From Linanthus parryae (Eukaryota; Streptophyta; Magnoliopsida; Ericales; Polemoniaceae): a stretch of DNA of 64,000 nucleotides. Positions 56,706 through 64,000 of the stretch are shown here, piece by piece. The DNA lies in NCBI GenBank assembly GCA_023055425.1, contig JALGPY010000006.1, positions 72,076,127-72,140,126 on the forward strand, written 5' to 3'. The position numbers and the translations under genes are program-made. Each line of letters starts with the position of its first letter. Within the stretch, counting starts at the first letter, position 1. The notes under the pieces were generated by a model, which was not told where the DNA came from, did no database searches, and saw only the letters and a program-made list of their open reading frames with translations.

Positions 56706-59700
56706 TGTAACACTCCGCTGTTCCGGCTCGGTAGAGACCGGGAGAGTGCTACTCGAATAGCGGAAATCGAGAACATTACATCCCATAAAAGTTAAATAAC
56801 AAGTCGTTACATTATCGTATTTAGGTTACAATACATGCAACAACATTAGGACAATGATTTTAAACTAGTGTTCTCATCGTAAAGGGATGATGCGTGATAA
56901 TCTACTGAGTCTCGAATCCCGCTGCTCCATAATCCCAGCTCCTAGACCTGCGGGGGAATGAAACAAAGACCGCAGTTTTTCCAAAGTCAGCAAGAAATGC
57001 TTAGTGAGTTACACCTTAGCATGTAAAAACATGAAAGGTTACGAAAGGCTACAGGGTCACGTGTTATGTAAAATAAGAGTAACAGAATATGAGAATAACA
57101 ACTGATTTCAAGAACCAAACTACAACGCTTACAAATAATGTTTGTTTCTCACGTAACTGATCTGTTTACCGCAATGTCCCAATAATATTTCTCATACGTC
57201 AAAAGTTCCAATTTAAATCTTTCACGTGTGGCAAGACCTTTTCTGAATGTGGCTTAAATATAACTGATCCCAAACGTAGAAATCGTATTATTATTGATTC
57301 CACAGTACCCGGGTAGACCAGTGACCACAATCAGACATTATAGACCTTAAGTGTCGCAACACCCTCCTACGAGCGTCAATCAAAGGAGTGGTATCTAGAA
57401 GCAAAACTCCAGCCTACGGCGAAGGAGTCGGGGTGCACGTAGTGCCATATCTTTAGGGACCAAAGCCCAGGGAATCATCACCCGTAATAAGTAACATAAC
57501 TGGTTCCGGTACATGCGAATCATTTTACTTTATTCCGAGGATCGAAGCCGAATATCTCTTTAGGGACTAGCCCAGGGAATCATCACCCATCACTCGTAAC
57601 TCCGTGGATCTAACCCGAATATATCTTTAGGGACTAATCCCAGAGAATCATCACCCAATATAAGTAACTCCGGGGATCTAACTCGATTATCTCTTTAGGG
57701 ACTAGGCCCGGGAATCATCACCCAATATAAGTAACTCCGGGGATCTAACCCGATTATCTCTTTAGGGACTAAGCCCAGGGAATCATCACCCAATATAAAT
57801 AACATTATGAGTTCGTACAATATTACCTGATTACTGATTTCTGATCAAGTGTGACAAGTATTCCCAACACAAATAAGATTTTGAAGATTTACAAACAAAT
57901 AGAACACATTTATCTACTAGGGGATGAAACACGACAACCATTTTCAATTAAATGAGTAGTGGACACGAAATAAGCTGGCACCCAAGGCTAAACATGTAAA
58001 ACTCACAAGTATATTTTGAGAAAGAAAATATAAATCACATTTTGACATGAAGTGAGCTAGGCAATCAAGGCTAAGCATATAACTCGCCTGATCCAATAGC
58101 AATTATCGCATAAAGCTCATACAAACGATTGTAGTCCTTGTTTGCGAACCCGTCGCCTACAATTACCAATTTCTAATTGCAACAATAATACTTCTAAACA
58201 AACGGATGTACTAGCCCTATACGATTGCTCGGCTATGTCGAATACTAAATCCAACTCTCAAATTCCACCCCCCCCCCCCCCAATGAAACCCGTCTCAATT
58301 CATATACTTATAAATAAAAGAATAATTAGAACAACCCTTACAAATACATATTTTTGGATGCAACATTATTTAAACAAATATTGATGTGGGTAAAAGATGA
58401 ACGACTTATTTGAAACTTTTTTTGAATGGCGCAAAGGCGGCCTTTAGTAAATAATTAGAAAATTATAACAACATTTACATATACTCGCAATATTTCTAAT
58501 AGCTTATTTTTCAAGAAAAATATTTATTAAAACACATCTTTTTTGTTCATTCTATTTTGTATTCATTTAAAACACATTCTAATAAAGATTTCTAATAGTT
58601 GTAAATAATTAAATATATAATAAATAAAGATTGTATAAGCTATGTCCAGCCCCCCAATAGTTTCAGTAAAAGACCCTCACAACCCCTAAGTTCCTGAAAA
58701 GTACAAATGACCCCTAAGTACATAGTTCACGTATAAGCTCCATGCCCCTTCAACTCGAATTCAATTTGAGCCCTCAAGATCACATTTTGACAACCTAAAA
58801 TGATTAATAAGAGGTTTTAGATCTTACCCGCCGCAAACTCATCAAAAACAGTCAAGAAATGAGTCGGTTTGAGCTCCCGAAAAAGTCGCCGGAGGTGGTG
58901 TTCGGTGGGAACTTCTCCGGTCACTTCTGGGCGCGAACAAGACCTCTTGGAGGCTGGTCGGATCCACTGGAGGGTAGGGAAACCAAGAGAGAGATGTGGG
59001 TACTTCTGGTTTGAGTTACTCAAATTCTCGCCGGAAAAAATGGTTGGACGGCGGCGACATGGTGGCTCTGCTGCAGTTGCTGCTGCTATTTCGTCTTCTG
59101 GTGGTTTCTCGAGCAAGGCAGAGGGGGGAAGAGAAGGAGAGAGCAGGGTAAAGAGAGAGGTGGATGGTCAATGGTGGTGGCGGTGATATTCCGGCGACGG
59201 CAGCGACCATTGTTGCCGCTGCTGCTGCTTCTTCGTCCGGTAGAACAGAGAGAGAGAGGGGTGGTAGGTGAGAGATCAGAGAGTGGAGAGGGAGGTGCTG
59301 GTGGTGATGGTCCCTGTGGGTCTTCTCGCCGGTGGAAACGGAGGTGGTGGCGGTCTCCGGCCGCTGCTTCCGCTGCTGGTGCTGGCAGAGAGAAAGATAG
59401 AGGTAGAGGGGGAGAAGAGAGAGTTGGAGGCGTTGGGGTGGAGAAAGTCTCGGGGGTGGTGGTGGTTTGTTTGCCGAAGAAGGAGGAGAAGATATAGAGG
59501 AGGGAGAGGAGAGAGAGAGATAGAGAGAGAGGGAGAGAGAGGGGAAGAGGGAGAGAAATGTGTTGGGGAACAAAAATTTTTGCAGGTGGTTGAAAGATAA
59601 AACAATTTGTTTTTCTTATTTTATTATCTAATTTCTATTTACCTATTAATATTTGTAGTTTTTATCAAATACAAATACCACCCCAATTATTAACTAGCTA

Positions 59701-59812
59701 ATATCTTCCAAAAATACAACAACCTCCCCACTAGCCGTCTCTTTTTGAAAATAACTGATTAAACTTCACGAAAAAAACGTATATTATACTTAGAAAAAGA
59801 CGGGGTGTTACA
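56706..59812 (-). repeat. Gypsy-type solo LTR of about 3.1 kb
   Basis: It begins TGTAACAC and ends GTGTTACA, a perfect 8-bp inverted pair. It matches the layout of the chromovirus LTR: a hairpin-like block (CTGCGG 56948, CCGCAG 56970), the TTAAGTGTCG block near 57347, then AT-rich sequence, then a GC-rich and GA-rich end (58860-59560). The nucleotide sequence is otherwise diverged, so it is another family of the same clade. No internal coding sequence is present. The flanks (atacc and tatgc) do not form a clear target duplication. Confidence 0.82.
57450..57803. repeat. Tandem array of about 66-bp units inside the solo LTR
   Basis: There are five copies of a unit with TCTTTAGGGACTA, CCCAGGGAATCATCACCC and TCCGGGGATCTAACCCGA. 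Starts of the shared motif lie near 57450, 57557, 57624, 57691 and 57757. The last three copies are about 66 bp apart and nearly identical; the first spacing is longer. Confidence 0.85.
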
Positions 59813-60385
59813 TATGCAGTGTTATTTGTCGCTTGATTTATGAGATCTCATATTAGTCATTGAGAAATATTAATGTTTCATCTTTCATAAATATCGAATC
59901 AATTCTTTTTTTAGGAACCAACTGATTTATAAAAGCGCGCTACGGCGGAAAGAGAGAATCATATCTTACATCTTGTTGAGCTAACTCTAAGACCCGAGTG
60001 GGATACTCAGAGAACCATTCTAAAGCTACATTATGAAGTTTAGAAAGACTAGAAACCGTTTGGGAGACCTTGTTTCCCTCTCTGGCTATGAACTTGATAG
60101 ACCAAACATAAAAAAATACAACTCGTAAGAGGAAATAGGAGACTTCATCCTCTGTTCAAAGACAATTGTAGCATCCAGACCCTTGTGCCGATTCTAGACT
60201 TCATCAACCAAATTTTTTGCATCACCTTCAAATATCACATTCTTGAGACCCATTTGAATTGCAACATCCAAGGCCAAATTCACAACTTAAGCGGAGTAAC
60301 AATTTGGATTTTCAGAAATCGTGAAGATGGTGGAGCTCTATTATGCCTGGCTCAATCCCAAACCACTTGTCCACATACATTAATC
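59813..60385 (-). pseudogene. LINE remnant, RNase H domain
   Basis: On the - strand, with frameshifts and stops, the order ALDVAIQMGLKNVIFEGDAKNLVDEV, then a region like REGNKV, then LEWFSEYPTRVLELAQQDVRYDSLFPP can be read. This is the RNase H domain at the C-terminus of plant LINE polyproteins. It is not an intact gene. The copia solo LTR at 60386 was inserted next to or into it. Confidence 0.65.
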
Positions 60386-61820
60386 TGTTGGAATAGATGC
60401 CCTAGAGGCAATCGTAGATTTAGTATAAACAATGTTTTGGCTAGAATATTCATTTATTATTTATGGCGATATTTAATATAATGAAGTCCTTAGATAAATT
60501 GTGTTATTTATCTTAAATATCCCTAGTCCATTATATTGATTAATAGGACAATCAAGTATAGACTAGTATGTGGATAGATTGATATGGAGATATCAAGTCT
60601 AACACATGGGTATGCATTAGGAGTAATGGCATACTGGATTGACCCACGACGAAAAGGATACATTAGATTATGTGAAGTCACAATCGCTTTTCGTAGTGCT
60701 AATATTATTGCAATCCTTGGACTTGAAGTCACTAGATACTCTAGTTGTGAAATATTGCGCTTTGATGTTATCAAACGTTACACCGTAACTGGGTAATCAT
60801 AAAGGTGGCTATCGGGCGTGATAGGAAGCAAGCTTAGAGATCGTAGTGATGTAGATAGGATTTGTCCCTCCCACATAATGGGGGTAAATATCCACGGCCT
60901 CTCGAGGGATGAGGCTTATTGAATGTCTGGCCATACTCAGATAAAATTAATATAGAGATATTAATGTTATCTGCAAGTATAAGCATATTCCCAGGATCGA
61001 GGAACTATGGATTGGATATACGAGTGTGACTATTTATGTCTCGTGTCCAATCCGGATATGGAGACAAAGGGATAATGTAATATGACATATTGGGCACAAA
61101 GGTTTGTCGGGATCACTGACTATTTCTATTGGTTGGGTGGCATGGATGTGTTGCTAGACACCGCTCCATGTTAGTAATAGTTACTACAACTATATAGAAA
61201 CCTATGGGGTCACACGTCAAATAGAGTAGAGCTAGATTTGGGATTAATTAATAAAGATTAATTAATAGAAGGATCATTGTGCAACACCTTGCAAACTTAG
61301 TAGGACTAATTTGCAAGGAAGGGAATAGTTCTAGTCCTACTAGAACAAGAAAACTCTAATATGGAAACAACAAGGAGTTGTTGGAGTATATATATAAGAG
61401 GCTCTAGCTTCCTTCCCACATGAGTTATTATTAGACATAACACAAATAGTGGGAGAGAGAGAGCAAAAGAGAGAGCAAGACAAAGAGCTAGGGCCGAAAC
61501 CCTAGCCCCCGTCCGCCCCCTCTACCCGACGGCAAAAGGTGGCCCCGAGCCCCTTTTGTGCTTTGTTGCTTTGATCTTCATCCCTCTTCCTCCTTGTTCA
61601 AGCTAGCACTTGTGGAGAAGGAAGAATCTAGATCTCACCTCTAGACGTGGATCAACCGTAGAGACGAGGACATCATTCTTCGTGTGATCTCACAAATCAA
61701 AAGGTACACATCTTCTATGACCTTAATCATGTTATGATGTCTCTTCCTGTGATCCTTGGTGGGCTTTGAGTAGGATTAATTTTTGTTATTCCGCTGCGTT
61801 ACCTACGTCAAAACCCAACA
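60386..61820 (+). repeat. Copia solo LTR with perfect 5-bp target duplication
   Basis: It is 1,435 bp, starts TGTTGGAATAGATGCCCTAG and ends AAACCCAACA, flanked by taatc on both sides (60381-60385 and 61821-61825). A TATATATATAAG promoter box at 61387-61398 sets the + orientation with R starting about 61420. The transcribed part ends with CCGCTGCGTTACC near the right end, as in Angela/Tork-type copia LTRs. No internal region remains, so it arose by recombination between two LTRs. Confidence 0.9.
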
Positions 61821-62434
61821 TAATCTACCATCAGTTAATTATGAAATTTCTCTAGGTATTGGATCACACGTCTCTAAAATCAAGAGCGTGTCTCACTCCA
61901 TTGGATCTATTTAAAATATGGTCCTCACATCAAGCTCTATAACTTCAATATTCAATAAGTTATCAAAAGAATTTTTATAGTTGAGCACTAAACTGTATCG
62001 AACTACAAAAAAAAAGTCCGAGTCTTCTTTATCAAAATCCACCCCAAACTAGTATTAGCATCAAGCATGCTAGCTTCATTTTTCGATCACTTATGAATAA
62101 CGATTTTATAGTTGGGCATAAAATAGGATCGGGTTGCTGAAAATGAAAAGAGTGTGTCTCATTCACATAAATCCATCCCAAAATAGTTCTGGCATCGAGC
62201 ATGCTAGCTTCATTTTTGGTTTGGGCGCAAATAATGAAGGTGTATTGGAACTGAGAGTTATGTTGGACTTTTGATTGTTGGAGAAATTACATGGATAATT
62301 CATACTCTTCCATAGTAGCACATTTGGCGTAGTTTGATAACAATGGAGCTCAATGTTTTATGCAAATTAAACTAACCTAGTTCTCTACATGTTGTTGTAT
62401 GGAGAATACTTTTAACTCAAGTCAATGCAGCTAA
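61821..62434. repeat. Degenerate tandem repeat of about 130 bp
   Basis: Two clear units share TTTTATAGTTG, then CCACCCCAAACTAGT or CCATCCCAAAATAGT, and AGCATGCTAGCTTCATTTTT (ends at 62082 and 62215). A weaker first unit with GAGCGTGTCTCACTCCATTG lies near 61885. Its origin is unknown; 62230-62434 shows nothing recognisable. Confidence 0.6.
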
Positions 62435-63431
62435 TGTTGGATAACAATTGAAACTGGACCAAAGGAAGGGAAGAAGAAGAGAATAGAACAGAAAATAGAC
62501 TGTAAAATAAATGCATAAAAATAAACACTTGCAGAGTATTGACAATCTCCTAATTAATTCGGAGACGATATCGAGCATAGCTCGATGTCCTTAAGGCTTA
62601 TTTTCCCCGTATGGTACTGCTTGTAACGGAGCAAACGCCTCGCAGGATAATCGCCCCAACCGTGCAGTTTGTCAGTACACTCGCTGCACCCTTCGAACCG
62701 CAATGGTATGGAAACTCTCTCAGGAAAGGGTAAGGATTGCAAGATATCGAAGATGTTTTGGAATTTGGTAAGTAAGTAAAACCGTTGGGGGAAGCCTGCT
62801 ATTTATAGCAGCAATGGTACCCGTTGGAATGGAGCAGTTGTAAAATTCATGACAGTTGAACTCTCATGAACGGTTGCACCTGTTCGGGTTTAATTTCAGA
62901 TTAATTTTCAGTGAAAGTCCTGGTACCAAAAAAATAATTGCAAGAGTTGGTTTTGGGCCCAAAAAGTTAAGTATTGGCTTGACTAACAAATCAGCCCAAC
63001 CCACACCTCGCCTCGCCACGTCACGGCCCATGCCCGAACACGAACCCGAGACCGAGCCGAGCCGGCCGGCCGGCGAGGGCGGCGCGCGCACCCGTGTGGT
63101 GGTTCAACCTTTCTCTAGGTCCTCCCTCATGCAAAAAATGTGCTCCGCCCAAAGGGCGTGCCCTTAAGGTCATACTTGGAATATTTATGCAGCACTAAGT
63201 TGCTTTACATGAAGATGTGGTACACTTTTCTTCAAGTGTTTCCATCATCTCAACATCCTACTTTCACACATGAATATTTCATTCATCCGAACACGATTGA
63301 GGACGAAACAAAGTGGTAGGATTATCTCCTAGCTCCAAGGATTCCATAGCCACTTTCAGTTTCCTGAACCGTTAACCCGGCTTGTCGTAAACCAGGTTCA
63401 AAGTCGACCCAAAATCGATGTTTTGCCAACA
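62435..63431 (-). repeat. 3' LTR of a - strand copia element
   Basis: It is 997 bp with ends TGTTGG and CCAACA. On the right, a purine tract (TGTGGGGGAT on the - strand, 63441-63432) abuts the LTR, so this is the 3' LTR of an element that extends to the right. It includes a GC-rich segment 63046-63092 (GCCGAGCCGGCCGG and GCGCGCGC runs) unlike its surroundings. Confidence 0.75.
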
Positions 63432-63577
63432 ATCCCCCACATGAATGATAAAATTGGCATAAGATCCGGATTATCAGGGAAGAGAGAGAGATGTCAAGGG
63501 AACGATAATCGCATGAGAAAGGTAGTCTCCTTGAACCTCTCCTAGTGGAATACTATCGGATATATACTAGATTGTCT
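63432..63577 (-). mobile_element. Copia internal 3' end cut by a Gypsy-type LTR
   Basis: These 146 bp of non-coding sequence follow the LTR and its polypurine tract and are interrupted at 63578. The rest of this copia element, if present, lies beyond the inserted LTR and outside the window. Confidence 0.6.
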
Positions 63578-64000
63578 GAAACGACCCAGGATCTCGGTTC
63601 AGGGTTAACGCGACAATCGACAACCAAAAGTATATTATTAACTATTAAATTTACATTTCGGTTGAAGTACATAACAAAATTTCGATAATAAGTACAATTT
63701 AAAACATAACATTTGTGATCTACTAAGTGATCTAAGTTAAGCTATACTTCTTCGTCTCGATCCGCGTTCCCATTCCCCAAACTTGATTGACGACCTGCGG
63801 TTTTAAAATGGCAAATGCCGACGCAGTTTTGAAGAAATAATCAGTAAAAACTGAGTAAATACATACTACGACATGTAAAGCAACGAGTGGCACGGAAGCA
63901 TGAGTTGGAACAAATTAGAAGATTTAAACAGTAAAGCTATCATGTTGGATAATTTGGAACAACTGGAAGTAAACGAGTAACAAAAACCTCTCAATTTAAT
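63578..64000 (-). repeat. Gypsy-type LTR, second copy of the 17555 family (partial)
   Basis: It starts TGAAACGACCC and follows 17555-17990 almost base for base, with small differences, including the hairpin-like block (CTGCGG 63795, CGCAG 63822). It runs off the window, so whether it is a solo LTR or the 3' LTR of a complete element is unknown. Confidence 0.82.

Noticed and set aside
57450..57803. CRISPR-like regular repeats
   Set aside because: Units are contiguous and of plant LTR origin, with no distinct spacers; the DNA is eukaryotic.
58817..59605. Long open frames on both strands in the 56706 solo LTR
   Set aside because: These are caused by GA/CT and GGT/CCA composition, overlap each other in many frames, and have no homology to a protein I know.

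Overview
The window is nuclear DNA of a flowering plant. It has intron-rich genes with GT-AG splice sites, Ty1/copia and Ty3/gypsy LTR retrotransposons, MITEs and LINE remnants, and an AT-rich background. The two host genes and the SIRE-like and Tekay-like elements fit a eudicot, but I cannot name the species. I see no rRNA gene, complete tRNA gene or CRISPR array.

Region 1 (1-26,783) is a nested retrotransposon cluster. The outermost visible element, copia B (15,801-26,783, + strand, 5' end outside the window), was entered in its gag by a second SIRE-type element, copia A (1-15,800, + strand, 5' part outside). Copia A was in turn entered in its 3' accessory ORF by a nearly complete Ty3/gypsy chromovirus on the - strand (1,569-13,092, LTRs of about 3.1 kb). 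Copia B also carries a 3.3-kb LTR of another Gypsy-like family (17,555-20,839). Both copia elements carry an extra ORF between pol and the 3' LTR, and both are peppered with copies of a palindrome, core TCAAGGCCTTGA. The copia reading frames are broken by stops and frameshifts. The chromovirus LTRs are about 99% identical by eye, yet its polyprotein frame has two stops.

Region 2 (26,784-55,560) is genic. A LINE remnant and a MITE precede a five-exon endo-beta-1,4-mannanase gene (GH5, + strand, 29,479-32,080, 415 aa, both catalytic glutamates present). Tail to tail with it is a 14-exon SCYL2-type pseudokinase gene (- strand, 33,505-55,279, 919 aa) whose introns hold several mobile-element remnants, including a TRIM-like element and a fold-back element.

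Region 3 (55,561-64,000) is again repeats: a 3.1-kb Gypsy-type solo LTR (56,706-59,812) with a 66-bp tandem array, a LINE RNase H remnant, a copia solo LTR with a perfect 5-bp target duplication (60,386-61,820), a - strand copia 3' LTR (62,435-63,431), and the first 423 bases of another copy of the 17,555 LTR family.

The host genes are unrelated in function: a secreted cell-wall hydrolase and a clathrin/trans-Golgi trafficking factor. The most unusual signals are the dispersed copia palindromes, the oligo-C hairpin shared by two copia LTRs, two blocks conserved among otherwise divergent Gypsy LTRs, and the accessory ORF of the copia elements.
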